Shown one piece after another: positions 1-8,815 of a DNA stretch of 64,000 nucleotides. The notes below the pieces were generated by a model that was not told the origin of the DNA, made no database searches, and saw nothing but the letters and a program-made list of their open reading frames with translations. Positions within the stretch are counted from its first letter, which is position 1; each line of letters begins with the position of its first letter. A program made the translations under genes and the position numbers. The DNA comes from Ga0077555 sp963746315 (GTDB lineage: Bacteria; Pseudomonadota; Alphaproteobacteria; Rhizobiales; Hyphomicrobiaceae), in the NCBI GenBank assembly GCA_963746315.1, contig CAVVAR010000012.1:1240001-1304000 (forward strand). The letters run 5' to 3'.

Positions 1-234
1 CGCGCGCTCGGCCCGCACAATGGCCGCGAGCCGCGCGAAGCCGCCGCGCCCCGCGACCTCGCCCATCTTGTAGATGTCGTTGACGAGGAGCAGCGTACAT
101 GTCGGCTTTGCGGATGCCTCGGTGCCGGGCGTTTGGGCGTTTGCGCTCTCTGAGGCGAGCGGCAGCAAAGCCGCTGCGCCGACACCTGTTGCGACCGCAC
201 CGGCAAGGGCGTCGCGGCGTGTGATGCCGGTCAT
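1..234 (-). CDS. 5'-nucleotidase-family metallophosphatase, N-terminal part (runs off window)
   Basis: Only the first 78 codons lie in the window, reading leftward from the ATG whose complement is at 232-234. The product begins with a Tat-like signal (TRRDALAGAV around residues 5-14, then a hydrophobic Ala/Gly stretch and an AQ cleavage region near residue 34). It then enters LLLVNDIYKMGE and GRGGFARLAAIVRAER, the start of the metallophosphatase domain of periplasmic 5'-nucleotidase/UDP-sugar hydrolases, in which the HxNDxY and GGxARL motifs help form the two-metal site. Here the usual His before Asn-Asp is Val. The protein should be exported folded. Substrate cannot be judged because the C-terminal nucleotide-binding domain is outside the window. 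Confidence 0.75.
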   Translation of the reverse strand, partial: MTGITRRDALAGAVATGVGAAALLPLASESANAQTPGTEASAKPTCTLLLVNDIYKMGEVAGRGGFARLAAIVRAERA

Positions 235-357
235 CGTGCGTGTTCCTGATGTTGCGTGAAGGCGTCGACGCCAAGATTAGCGCATCGCGCGTTGGAACGG
301 CGTGACGGCGCTGCCGCGCCGCCCCGCTAAATGTCGCAAGGCTTGCCGGGATGTCCG

Positions 358-753
358 TCAGCGTTGGCCAGGCAGCCACCGTCGGGGCGTCTCGCGGGCG
401 TCGTCGTAGGCGGCCTCGAATACCGGGCTCGCGAGGATCGCCTGCACGCGCAGGATGCCGGTACCGGTATTCTTGAAACCGTGCTTCAGCCCGGCTGGGA
501 TCACCACGGACTGTCCCGCTGTCGCGGGCCGGCGCTCGGCCTCGACGAAGATTTCCGCCTCGCCTTCGAGCACGGTCAGGATCTCCTCGACCGCATGCAG
601 GTGAGCCGGCGCGCCGAGCCCCGGATCGCACCACTGCTCGAAGACGCAAAGCTGCGACGCGCCGAGCGCCGATGAGGTGATCATGCGCGTCATCACTCCG
701 GGCCGCCATTCGTCCTTCGGCTGGCTGGCATGATCGATCAGGGTCATCGGCAT
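358..753 (-). CDS. cupin-domain protein
   Basis: A 131-residue single-domain cupin. The metal-binding histidines and acid of cupin motif 1 are visible (HLHAVEEILTVLEGE, about residues 54-68), and motif 2 follows (VVIPAGLKHGFKN). The ATG at 753 is chosen over longer in-frame starts because GGAG stands eight bases before it and because the upstream in-frame sequence is Arg-rich read-through. The gene precedes nothing obvious in its own orientation except the gap to the 5'-nucleotidase. Small cupins like this can be isomerases, dioxygenases or ligand binders; the sequence does not say which. Confidence 0.8.
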   Translation of the reverse strand: MPMTLIDHASQPKDEWRPGVMTRMITSSALGASQLCVFEQWCDPGLGAPAHLHAVEEILTVLEGEAEIFVEAERRPATAGQSVVIPAGLKHGFKNTGTGILRVQAILASPVFEAAYDDARETPRRWLPGQR

Positions 754-797
754 GGAGAGGCTCCGTTGTTGGAGGTGTGTCGCGCTCGCGGGGCGCA

Positions 798-1736
798 TCA
801 ACTGAGGCTTCCCTCGTAGTCGTGCCAGATCGAAGGCTCGAGCTTCAGGTGGGTCGCCGCCGGGAAGCTCGCGTTCCAGTGCGCGGCGACTTCCGAGCCC
901 GTCGCAATCCACATGCCGGGTCGGCTGGTCATGTGCGACAGGAAGCGCTCCAGAAGCTCGAGGCGATTGCACCATCCGGCATGCTGCGGGTGCAGCACCA
1001 TCGAGAAGAAGCGGCCGCGCTTGTACTGGGCGTCGAGCTCGGCCCGCCAGTTGCGCGCCAGCATGTCGGAGTTCTCGAGCCCGGTCCCGGCGACCGGGAA
1101 CAGCGAGAAGTACTGGTCGTCGAGATGATAGTAGTAGGGCAGCGTAAGGAACGCGCTGCGGCTCGCGAAGTCGGTCACTGTGTAATAGGGGATGTCGTCG
1201 GCCATGCCGTTGCCGAGCCAGCCGTAGCCCGCCTCGCGCAGGAGATCGACCGTCGCGGCACTCATCGCCCCGCCCGCATAGCGGTCCTTCTGGCGGGAAA
1301 GTGCATACCAGCCCATGGGGCGCTTTCCGGCGACGCGCGTGAGGATTTCCGTCGCCAGTGCGATGCGGGCTGCCTCCTCGTCCCGGGGCGCGCTGCTCGT
1401 GTCCTCGTGGCGCAGTCCCAGGCTCGCGATCTCGTGGCCGGCGCGTGCGATCTCGCGGACACGATCCGGCATCATCTCGGCGATGGCGGCGGGCACGGCC
1501 ACGGTCGCGCGAACGCGGTGACGGGCGAGCGTGTCCATCAGCAGGTCCAGCCCTTCGCCCAATCCGAAGCGGCCGGCCGAGGATTCGAGATCGGCCTTGG
1601 TAAGGCCCTCGGGTCCCGAGGCGACACTCAACGTCACGGTGATGTGTGCCCCCATGCGGTTGCCATCGGGCCAGTGCAACTCGTGATCGCGGAGGCTGAT
1701 CTCGTCAGAGACGGTGTAGCGGTCTTTCCAGGGCAT
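798..1736 (-). CDS. polysaccharide deacetylase-like protein, probably without the canonical metal site
   Basis: A 312-residue protein from MPWKDRY (an ATG seven codons upstream, at 1757, is also open). It aligns by eye with the neighbouring deacetylase: a WPDGNRM segment, a long beta/alpha barrel, an AGHEIASLGLRHE segment where CE4/NodB motif 2 should be, and a C-terminal substrate-binding region ending in GMWIATGSEV. At motif 1 the neighbour has TADFDAM but this protein has VTLSVASG, so the catalytic Asp pair is missing. Motif 2 keeps only part of the HxxxH. It could be an inactive partner or have moved to another substrate. It is probably co-transcribed with the paralogue upstream (57-base gap). 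The family includes chitin-type deacetylases and PuuE-like allantoinases. Confidence 0.75.
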   Translation of the reverse strand: MPWKDRYTVSDEISLRDHELHWPDGNRMGAHITVTLSVASGPEGLTKADLESSAGRFGLGEGLDLLMDTLARHRVRATVAVPAAIAEMMPDRVREIARAGHEIASLGLRHEDTSSAPRDEEAARIALATEILTRVAGKRPMGWYALSRQKDRYAGGAMSAATVDLLREAGYGWLGNGMADDIPYYTVTDFASRSAFLTLPYYYHLDDQYFSLFPVAGTGLENSDMLARNWRAELDAQYKRGRFFSMVLHPQHAGWCNRLELLERFLSHMTSRPGMWIATGSEVAAHWNASFPAATHLKLEPSIWHDYEGSLS

Positions 1737-1793
1737 GGCGGGCTCCCGATCGGGCAAAAGAGCGTCAGTCGCGGGCGTGGGTATCGCGCAGAG

Positions 1794-2687
1794 TCAGGCC
1801 CTCGCAGCCGGCCAGGGACACGTCGCGGCCACGTGCCGGGCCACCTCCTCGCACGACGTCAGCCAGACCCCCGGCAGCTCCTTCATGCGCGTAATCAGCC
1901 GGTCGAGCATGGCGATGCGCATGGCACGGCCCGAGACGAACGGATGCAGGCAGACATTGAGATAGCCGCCCGCGCGATACTGCTGCTCGAAGGCCGCCCA
2001 CCACATCTCCAGGACCCGATCGGGATCGGACAGGCGTTGCTCGCTGGTGGCGCTCTTGTACCAGGCGAACGAGAAGAACATCGCGTCGTCGATGGCGTAG
2101 TGGAACGGCAGCTCGATCAGGCGGTTCTGGCCGTTGCCGTCGTGGCTCCAGGTGGGGCCGTGTGCGTCCGAGCCGTGCGAGCGATAGAGGTAGCCCTGCT
2201 CTGTCAGCGCCTCGGCCGTATGCCAGCTGCGCGTGCCGACAGGACGTTTTCCCGTCAGCTCGGTGAGGGCACGGGTCGCCTTGGCCAGATGATCGCGCTC
2301 GAGGGCGGGATCGCTCGGCACGCGATGCTCCCACATGTGGTCCGCGACCTCGTGCCCGCTCGCGGCGCAGGCCCGGACGGCACGGGGATAAAGCTCGCAG
2401 ATGCGCCCCGGAATGAAGATCGTCGCCTTCATGGCGTGGCTGTCGAACAGCTCGATCAGTCGCCAGATGCCGACGCGGCCGCCGAACTCGCCCTTGGCGA
2501 GCTGCTCGGACGGCTCGTCGTTGAGGCGGCGCAGAAGCATCGCGTCGAAGTCGGCGGTGAAATTGACCGCGATGCGGTTGCCGCCCGGCCACGCGATCGG
2601 ACCGAGCCGCTCGAAGGTGGCCCGGTCGGCGTGTCGAGCCGCGACGAGGTCTGAGATCTCTTTCTGCAGCATGTCGCGCATCGGCAT
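1794..2687 (-). CDS. polysaccharide deacetylase (CE4/PuuE-like)
   Basis: A 297-residue cytoplasmic protein with no signal peptide. Motif 1 reads NFTADFDAM (about residues 43-51), giving the Asp residues of the metal and base site. Motif 2 reads GHEVADHMWEHR, with the two His metal ligands. Later come GTRSWHTAE and a C-terminal HPF..GRAMRI segment. Absence of an export signal and the WPGGNRIAV start resemble the PuuE/allantoinase-type branch rather than secreted chitin deacetylases; this is inference. It is the first gene of a two-gene leftward unit with a degenerate paralogue. Confidence 0.82.
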   Translation of the reverse strand: MPMRDMLQKEISDLVAARHADRATFERLGPIAWPGGNRIAVNFTADFDAMLLRRLNDEPSEQLAKGEFGGRVGIWRLIELFDSHAMKATIFIPGRICELYPRAVRACAASGHEVADHMWEHRVPSDPALERDHLAKATRALTELTGKRPVGTRSWHTAEALTEQGYLYRSHGSDAHGPTWSHDGNGQNRLIELPFHYAIDDAMFFSFAWYKSATSEQRLSDPDRVLEMWWAAFEQQYRAGGYLNVCLHPFVSGRAMRIAMLDRLITRMKELPGVWLTSCEEVARHVAATCPWPAARA

Positions 2688-2756
2688 CTCCCGGGAGCCT
2701 TGTCCGTCGTCGCTCAGCTTAGACCCGGGCGGCGCCGAATGTCAGCCGGCCACGAT

Positions 2757-2864
2757 CTATCGGCGCAGAACGTCGAGCTCCCGTGCGATCTGCCAGAGCA
2801 AGGTTCGCCCCGTCATCATGCCGATGGCCTCGGCACCTATCGCGCCCGCGCGTGTCGCCTGCAT
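2757..2864 (-). CDS. possible 35-residue small protein
   Basis: A short leftward frame, ATG complement at 2862-2864, with GGGGAG six bases upstream, an ideal ribosome site. The product (starts MQATRAGAIGAEAI, ends ARELDVLRR) is compact, with a likely amphipathic C-terminal helix. It sits alone between a deacetylase gene and the pirin gene. I do not recognise it. The only support is the ribosome site and sensible composition. Confidence 0.3.
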   Translation of the reverse strand: MQATRAGAIGAEAIGMMTGRTLLWQIARELDVLRR

Positions 2865-2955
2865 CGGTTGCTCCCCGTCGAGTTGGCCGAGACGGCCTTT
2901 CAGCCTATCTAACGGGCATGGCCCGAGCGAGGCCGGCGACAGCGGAGCGCGAGCA

Positions 2956-3873
2956 ATGAGCACTCTCCCCCACAACGATCCTGTACCCGGCGACGCACAG
3001 TCCTGTGCCCAGATCGAGCAGGTCATCGTCCCGCGGGCGCGCGATCTCGGCGGCTTCCAAGTTCGACGCGCATTGCCCGCCCAGGGACGCCAGATGGTCG
3101 GGCCGTTCATCTTCTTCGACCAGATGGGGCCGGCGGAATTCCTGATCGGGACGGGCATCGACGTACGCCCCCACCCGCACATCGGGCTCGCGACGGTGAC
3201 CTACCTTTTCCAGGGCGAGATGTGGCATCGCGACAGTCTCGGCACCTCCGTGGTGATCAAGCCCGGCGAGGTGAACCTGATGACGGCCGGCCGCGGCATC
3301 GTGCATTCCGAGCGCGAGACGGCCGAGGCGCAAGCGCAGCCGCGCGAGATGTTCGGCATCCAGGCCTGGCTCGCTCTGCCGAAGGACGCCGAGGAGGTTG
3401 CGCCGGCCTTCGCGCATCATGGCCTCGGCGACCTGCCGCGCATCGAGGGCGAGGGCAAGCGCGTCCGCCTCGTCATGGGCGAGGCATACGGGCGGCGCTC
3501 GCCCGTCAGTTTCCCGCATCCGAGCCTCTATGCCGAGGCCGTCCTCGCACCGGGCGCCGTGCTGCCGCTGGACGATTTCTACGACGAACGGGCGGTCTAC
3601 ATCGCATCGGGCGCCATCGACATCGCGGGTGACCGTTTCGACGCGGGACAGCTGCTCGTGTTCCGGCCGGGCGATCGCATCTCGATCCTGGCGCTGGCGC
3701 AATCGCGGCTGATGCTGCTCGGCGGCGAGCCCATGGATGGGCCGCGCCACATCTGGTGGAACTTCGTCTCGTCCTCGCGGGACCGCATCGCGGCGGCCAA
3801 GGCCGACTGGAAGGCCAAGCGCTTCCCGCTCGTGCCGAGCGACGAGACCGACTTCATCCCGGTTCCGGAATAG
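2956..3873 (+). CDS. pirin family protein
   Basis: A 305-residue two-cupin protein. The pirin N-terminal domain is clear: the iron ligands lie in DVRPHPHIGLATVTYLF and in GRGIVHSERE, and the Pirin_C domain follows (LPLDDFYDERAVYIASGAID). The ATG at 2956 is taken because GGAG lies eight bases upstream and the family starts a few residues before the conserved VPRARDLGGFQVRRALP segment; the frame itself is open much further upstream. Pirins are iron-binding proteins, some with quercetinase activity or a regulatory role. No neighbour points to one of these. Confidence 0.9.
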   Translation: MSTLPHNDPVPGDAQSCAQIEQVIVPRARDLGGFQVRRALPAQGRQMVGPFIFFDQMGPAEFLIGTGIDVRPHPHIGLATVTYLFQGEMWHRDSLGTSVVIKPGEVNLMTAGRGIVHSERETAEAQAQPREMFGIQAWLALPKDAEEVAPAFAHHGLGDLPRIEGEGKRVRLVMGEAYGRRSPVSFPHPSLYAEAVLAPGAVLPLDDFYDERAVYIASGAIDIAGDRFDAGQLLVFRPGDRISILALAQSRLMLLGGEPMDGPRHIWWNFVSSSRDRIAAAKADWKAKRFPLVPSDETDFIPVPE

Positions 3874-3892
3874 GCCGCCGGCCGCGCCTCGA

Positions 3893-5338
3893 TCAGTCGA
3901 CGAAGCCTGCGCCCAGGCTGCTTTCCCGGCTGCTGTCGGCTGGCGCCGATGGCGGCGCTGCGGCTCGCTCCACGGCGCGATCGGGGGCCGTCCTCGGTCC
4001 GCCGCGCTGACGGACGGGCCGGCTGAGGGGGGCACGTCGTTTGCGGGACGTCGCGACCGCCGGCGCGCTGGTGCGCGCCTTCATTTCGGGCGCGCCTGAG
4101 CCGATCCGGGCGGGCGCCTTGGCGGGCTTCGGCGCGGCCGTCAGCGTTGCCTGGGCCGTTGCCGGCTTGGCGAGCACCTCGGTCGGCTTCTTGGCATGTT
4201 TCTGGGGGGCGGGGAGAGCGGCCGGCGGCGTCGCGGCGACCGAGCCGGTGACCACCGGAGTGACCTCGGCGGGGTTCTCGGCGTCGGTGTCGGCCTCGCT
4301 CACCGCCGGCTCCGGCTCGGGCTTGGAGAAGCCTCCATAACCGCGGCATTTCCCGCTTCGCACCTGGCGCGCGATATCGTCCGGCTGAACCGGATCGGCA
4401 GGAGCGAGTGCCAGCTCCCGAAGCCCTACCGGCGCGAACGGTGGCATCTCTGCTGGCGTCTCCTCGGGCGCGGGCTTGCCACGGACCTTGATCGGCTTCG
4501 CCGCTGGTACGGTCACCATCTGCGTCTCGCCCGCGAGATAGGCGAAGCCGGCCTCTAGCACCTCGGTCGCCCGCTCGGAGCGGGATTGGCGGTTGACCGC
4601 ACCGAGGATCACGGCGATCAGCCGGCGGCCCTCGCGCGTCGCGCTCGCGACGATGTTGTAGCCCGAGGCACAAGTAAACCCGGTTTTCATGCCGTCGGCG
4701 CCTGGAAGGGTCCTGAGGAGATCGTTCTGGGAGTGAAATGTGCCTTTGTGGATGCGGACCGTCGGCGTCGAGAACACTTCTGCACGGTCGGGAAAGTCTT
4801 TCAGCAGCGCCGTCGTGAGGATCGCCAGATCCCGTGCCGTCGTGACTTGCTCCTGATCGGGCAGCCCGTGCGGATTGCGATAGACGGTTCGCGTCATTCC
4901 GAGGCGGCGCGCCGTCGCGTTCATGGTCTCGACGAAGGCGGCTTCCGTGCCCGAGACCCGCTCGGCGAGAGCAACGGCGAAGTCGTTGGCCGAACGAAGG
5001 ATCAGGCCGCGCACGGCTTGCTCGACATTGAGCTTGATGCCGCCGCGGAGCCCGATGCGCGTTGCGGGCTGGCCGCGGGCATGCTCCGAGAGGGGCACGT
5101 CGTCGTCCCACGCGAGACGCCCAGCCTGGACCGCCTCGAACGTGAGGTAAGCCGTCATCAGCTTGGTCACCGAGGCAGGATGCCAGGCGCGATCAGGCTC
5201 ATCCGCGTAAAGCACGCGTCCGGTTGCGGGCTCGAACAGAAGCAGCGGGCCGGCCTGGACAGCATGGCTGCCCGCAACGGTCACGCACAACATCGTCAAC
5301 GTCGCCAACCACCGCGAACAAAGCGTGCGCATCCCCAA
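3893..5338 (-). CDS. D-alanyl-D-alanine carboxypeptidase (PBP5/6-type, DacF-like)
   Basis: A 481-residue secreted serine peptidase that trims the terminal D-Ala of peptidoglycan stem peptides. A signal peptide ends near AVQA (residue 29). The three active-site motifs are intact: SVTK (residues 56-59, nucleophile Ser56), SAN (116-118) and KTG in DGMKTGFT (about 217). The catalytic domain ends near residue 280. A Pro/Ala/Lys-rich tail of about 180 residues follows, more than usual for the family, and in this tail there is no recognisable membrane-anchoring helix. The neighbour upstream is an L,D-transpeptidase, so the two form a peptidoglycan-remodelling pair, although each has its own start region. 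Confidence 0.92.
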   Translation of the reverse strand: MGMRTLCSRWLATLTMLCVTVAGSHAVQAGPLLLFEPATGRVLYADEPDRAWHPASVTKLMTAYLTFEAVQAGRLAWDDDVPLSEHARGQPATRIGLRGGIKLNVEQAVRGLILRSANDFAVALAERVSGTEAAFVETMNATARRLGMTRTVYRNPHGLPDQEQVTTARDLAILTTALLKDFPDRAEVFSTPTVRIHKGTFHSQNDLLRTLPGADGMKTGFTCASGYNIVASATREGRRLIAVILGAVNRQSRSERATEVLEAGFAYLAGETQMVTVPAAKPIKVRGKPAPEETPAEMPPFAPVGLRELALAPADPVQPDDIARQVRSGKCRGYGGFSKPEPEPAVSEADTDAENPAEVTPVVTGSVAATPPAALPAPQKHAKKPTEVLAKPATAQATLTAAPKPAKAPARIGSGAPEMKARTSAPAVATSRKRRAPLSRPVRQRGGPRTAPDRAVERAAAPPSAPADSSRESSLGAGFVD

Positions 5339-5468
5339 TACCCCGTCCCTGCGCGCCGCCCTCGGCCGGCATCTTCAAAGTGTCAGCTAGAGCCGCGGGG
5401 GCGCCGGATGCAAGCGCCACACGGGTGTCGAGCCGCAGTCGCTGCCCAAGCGTTGCGCCTCCGCCTCA

Positions 5469-5509
5469 CTTTCGGCAAATGGTGTACGCGGTTCTCAATT
5501 TGCCGAAAG
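5469..5509 (-). terminator. hairpin overlapping the stop codon of the L,D-transpeptidase gene
   Basis: A perfect 12-base inverted repeat (CTTTCGGCAAAT at 5469-5480, ATTTGCCGAAAG at 5498-5509) with a 17-base loop. The right arm contains the last four sense codons of the transpeptidase gene; the stop codon (5495-5497) is in the loop. No T-run follows in the direction of transcription, so termination is possible but unproven; a 3'-end stability element is the alternative. Confidence 0.5.
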
Positions 5510-7267
5510 CGGAGAGAATGGATTCCAGGTGGCGCGCTCGGATGACGTCTTTGCCGATTTGACCGTGCGCTTGGGCTTGCGGCGCTCGCCTTTGCGCGCG
5601 GCGGGGGACGACGGCTTGGCATCCTCGTCCGCTTTGACAGAGGCGAGCACGACCGACCGGCCCGCCAGCGCTGAGGCGACCCGGCTGTCCATGCCATAGA
5701 CGTCCCTGTGCGTAGTCAGCTTGCCCGCCTCGTCGACAGTCGCGGTGAAGTAGACGATATGCACCGGCACCGACTTCTCCAGCGTGACGTCGGTCGTGGT
5801 CCCGCGGGCGACGAGTTGCTGGATGCGCTCACGACCCCATCCCTTGTCGTAGGCCAGGATGACCTCGGCGAGCCGCAATGGGTTCTCGACGCGCATGCAC
5901 CCGTGGCTGAACGTGCGCGACCCCCGCGAGAAGAGGTGGCGCTCGCTCGTATCGTGCATGTAGACGTCGAATTTGTTCGGGAAGCGGAATTTGACGACGC
6001 CGAGCACATTCTTGCTGCTCGGCGGTTGGGTGAAGCTGAAGCGCCGCACGTCGACGGACGACCAGTTGATGCTGTCGGGGTTGACCTCGCGACCTCCGGC
6101 GTAGACACGAAGTTGATGCCGGCTCAGCACGCGCGAGGCGCCGTCGTTATCGGAAAAGAACCAGCCTGACGAGCCCGCCTGCGCACGGCGCAGCAGCGGA
6201 CCGATCTCGTTTGTCTTGATGCCTTCCGGCACGCCCCACGACGGGTGGAAGATCACGAACCGCATCGGAGCGGAGAACATCGGCGTTGGCGTCGTCGCCT
6301 TGCCGACGACGATCTTCGCCTCGTGCACCGCCTTTCCGTCATGTATGACGCGCGTGATCTGCTCGGGCACGTTGTCCCAGATGTGGAAGGCGCCGAGATC
6401 CTCGGGCAGCCAGCGCCAGCGTTCCATGTTGACCAGGATGCGCCGTTCCGTGGCCGAGCGCGCTCCGTCGGCGTGTTTCGACGGGGGGCTCTGGTCGGCT
6501 TGCTTCGTCGCGGTCTCGGCCCGCGTTCGCGCCAGTGCGGCCTTGAGTGCGTGGAAGCCGGCATGGCGGGGGTGCAACCCCTCCAGATAGGCGTCGGCTG
6601 CGGCTGCGACGGCGACCGCCTCGAGCACCGAGCGGGGCTCGTAAAGGCGCGGGCGCATGTCGATCATCTTGCTCAGCGCAGGCGGATCGATCCGGCCACC
6701 GCGAGCCTGGCGCGCATACTCCAGCACCGCGAGTCCGATGCGGATCTCGGCCTCGATCAGCGTCTCGGCAAGAGCCCCCGCCTGCGGCAGCGTAGGCAGA
6801 TCGAACGACTCAGGGTCTAGGCCCCAATCATCGGCGCGGCGCACTGCGGCCACGACGGCCTCGGCGCGCGGCGTCGAGCCCTCCGCCGTGGTCCAGATGC
6901 GTGCAGCGTCAGGCTCGGCGTAAAAGTCCCGGAGTGCCTGAAGGTCGGCCTTGCGTGCGGCGCCGCCACCCTCGGGCCAGCTCGCAAGACGTGCGCGTAG
7001 ATCGATGATCAACGGGTCGATCGCGGCCGCTGCGATTGCCTGCTGCGTCCGCTCTGGTGCCCCTGGCGCACGGGCGGGTCCGGTCTCGACAGCCGCTGGA
7101 GTCAGCGGATCGGGCTCGGCCGGGGCGGGTGTCGGCTCGCTCCCCGATGCGGCCGGCTTGCCCGCAGCCTCGTTCGCAGGTGACGTCGATGACGTCTCGT
7201 CCTGCGCGGCAACGGGGGATGCCGCAAGCGCGGTAGCGACGAGCAGGGGCAGGCATCGTTTCAGCAT
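5495..7267 (-). CDS. L,D-transpeptidase (YcbB/LdtD-like)
   Basis: A 590-residue exported enzyme that forms 3-3 cross-links or attaches proteins to peptidoglycan. The signal peptide (MLKRCLPLLVATALAA, cleavage near VAAQ) supports the start at 7267, where a GAGG ribosome site precedes the ATG; nine codons upstream there is another ATG without a site. An acidic, Pro/Ala-rich linker follows, then a helical scaffold region (residues about 80-300) like that of YcbB, and a YkuD domain. The catalytic cysteine is in SHGCMRVENPLRLAEVI, the signature of this subfamily (position about 462). The C-terminus is Lys/Arg-rich. The length fits YcbB-type enzymes (about 600). Confidence 0.92.
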   Translation of the reverse strand: MLKRCLPLLVATALAASPVAAQDETSSTSPANEAAGKPAASGSEPTPAPAEPDPLTPAAVETGPARAPGAPERTQQAIAAAAIDPLIIDLRARLASWPEGGGAARKADLQALRDFYAEPDAARIWTTAEGSTPRAEAVVAAVRRADDWGLDPESFDLPTLPQAGALAETLIEAEIRIGLAVLEYARQARGGRIDPPALSKMIDMRPRLYEPRSVLEAVAVAAAADAYLEGLHPRHAGFHALKAALARTRAETATKQADQSPPSKHADGARSATERRILVNMERWRWLPEDLGAFHIWDNVPEQITRVIHDGKAVHEAKIVVGKATTPTPMFSAPMRFVIFHPSWGVPEGIKTNEIGPLLRRAQAGSSGWFFSDNDGASRVLSRHQLRVYAGGREVNPDSINWSSVDVRRFSFTQPPSSKNVLGVVKFRFPNKFDVYMHDTSERHLFSRGSRTFSHGCMRVENPLRLAEVILAYDKGWGRERIQQLVARGTTTDVTLEKSVPVHIVYFTATVDEAGKLTTHRDVYGMDSRVASALAGRSVVLASVKADEDAKPSSPAARKGERRKPKRTVKSAKTSSERATWNPFSPLSAN

Positions 7268-7920
7268 CGCACCACCTCGAGTTTCGGCGAGCACATGCCA
7301 AGCCCGCGAAGCGGCAAGGCAGCCGAGACGATATCAGCATCGGCAGCCCGGAGAGACTGGGAACGTGGATCGACGCAGGGGGCCTTGTGCCGCACCAAGC
7401 TCGGAAACTCGCGAATTCTGAGGCGAGGTTCGCCTATGCCGCAATGTCACGAGCGCATCGACCCTGGCGCACGAGGGAGGACGTGCACCAGGGTCGCTCG
7501 CTCTCGGTATCCGGGCCAGGATGGGGGAGGATACCCGGCACCGAGGGAAGCTCTTTCGCGGCGGCGTTCTCGCGCAGTTCCAGGCGCTACGGTTTGCGTT
7601 CTCGCGAGAAACCGTTGTCGTCGTGTCGCGCAGCGAGCCCGCAAACCTTGGCTATGGCGGGTCATCGAGCGTGCAGCGTGAAATGATGCAAAGACCGGCC
7701 TTCGCTCGGCTATTTGAAACTGGGCCGATCTATCAACCTGCAGGCCAAAAACCCACCTCTAGCTCGTTTGTTGAAAGATAATCTTTTAACCATACAGGAA
7801 TGGTGAGCCGAGCAGCGACCAACTGTCAATTGACGAAATGTTTCGAAGTGATTCGGAGGCGTGAACGCCGCCGTCGCGGATGACGGCGGCGATGCGTCAG
7901 GAGGCGGCAAGCGCTCAGTG
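7268..7920 (-). other. 653-base intergenic region without a convincing gene
   Basis: No frame here has both a ribosome site and protein-like composition. The segment 7690-7850 is AT-richer than its surroundings. A 7-base inverted repeat (ACGGTTT/AAACCGT, 7589-7615) and the hairpin at 7867-7890 are the only structures I see. The part nearest 7268 must carry the promoter of the L,D-transpeptidase gene. Confidence 0.5.
7867..7890 (-). terminator. possible terminator of the cysK-alaX-sseA operon
   Basis: Perfect 9-base stem (GCCGCCGTC/GACGGCGGC) with a 6-base loop, 31 bases beyond the sseA stop. It lacks a strong T-run on the downstream side (GTTCAC), so intrinsic termination would be weak. Confidence 0.4.
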
Positions 7921-8778
7921 TCAGGCCGCGCCGGTCTCGATCGGCAGGTCCTCGCGAGCGCCCCATTCGCTCCACGATCCGTCGTAGACGGCGGCGTCGG
8001 GGCGGCCAAGTTGGGCCAGCGCGAACGCGACGACACCGGCCGTCACACCGGAGCCGCAGCTCGCAACAACCGGACGATCGATGTCGACGCCAGCCTCGGC
8101 GAAGACTTTGCGCAATTCGACTGGGCTCTTCAGCGTCCCATCGGGGTTGAGCAGCGTTCCGAAGGGCACGTTCCGCGATCCGGGAATGCGGCCGGAGCGC
8201 AATCCCTTGCGGGGCTCGGGCGCCCTACCCGTGAAGCGACCGGCCGCTCGCGCATCGACGATCTGCACGCTCGGATGACCGATCAGCGCTTTCACATCGG
8301 CGGCGTCGCGCACGAGTGCGGCATTGGCTCGCGGCGTGAAATGCCGTGGCTGGCGCTTCGGGCTCGGCTCGTCGGTGATCGCGCGGCCCTCGGCCTTCCA
8401 TTTCTTCAGGCCGCCGTTCAGCACGGCGACGTCGTTGTGACCCATCGCACGGAACATCCACCAGACCCGGGCAGCCGAGTAGAGCCCCTCGCTGTCGTAG
8501 ACGACGATGCGCGTGCCGTCTCCGATGCCCATGGCCTTGACCTGCGATGCGAACTGCACGGTCGAGGGGAGCATGTGCGGCAGCGGGTTCTTCTTGTCGG
8601 CAACCTCGTCGATGTCGAAGAAGTAGGCCCCGGGGATATGTGCGGCGGCGAACTCCTGTCGCGCATTGCGGCCGGACGTCGGCAGATGCGAGGAGCCGTC
8701 GAGAACAATGATGTCCGGGCTCTCGAGATGTTGAGCGAGCCATTCCGTCTCGACGATCCACTGGGCCGGGTCGACCAT
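7921..8778 (-). CDS. sseA: 3-mercaptopyruvate sulfurtransferase (two-rhodanese-domain)
   Basis: A 285-residue sulfurtransferase moving sulfur from 3-mercaptopyruvate to thiol acceptors. Two rhodanese modules are visible: the inactive N-terminal one (IIVLDGSSHLP...AAHIPGAYFFDID) and the catalytic C-terminal one ending in the loop CGSGVTAG (about residue 235). The CG-S/T-G-V-T form of the loop is typical of mercaptopyruvate sulfurtransferases rather than thiosulfate sulfurtransferases (CRxGx[R/T]). The start at 8778 has GGGAG upstream. It is the last gene of a leftward operon after cysK and alaX, placing it in cysteine metabolism. Confidence 0.92.
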   Translation of the reverse strand: MVDPAQWIVETEWLAQHLESPDIIVLDGSSHLPTSGRNARQEFAAAHIPGAYFFDIDEVADKKNPLPHMLPSTVQFASQVKAMGIGDGTRIVVYDSEGLYSAARVWWMFRAMGHNDVAVLNGGLKKWKAEGRAITDEPSPKRQPRHFTPRANAALVRDAADVKALIGHPSVQIVDARAAGRFTGRAPEPRKGLRSGRIPGSRNVPFGTLLNPDGTLKSPVELRKVFAEAGVDIDRPVVASCGSGVTAGVVAFALAQLGRPDAAVYDGSWSEWGAREDLPIETGAA

Positions 8779-8815
8779 TCGTTCACTCCCTTGGGATGTT
8801 TGGTATGTTCGGGTG

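Noticed and set aside
777..2654. A 625-codon open frame on the + strand
   Set aside because: It covers two real leftward deacetylase genes; its product is Arg/Gly/Ala-rich without motifs, a usual antisense frame in high-GC DNA.
7589..7615. Inverted repeat ACGGTTT/AAACCGT with an internal TTCTCGCGAGAA palindrome
   Set aside because: Short, isolated in a gene-free gap, and not near a gene end; chance is likely.
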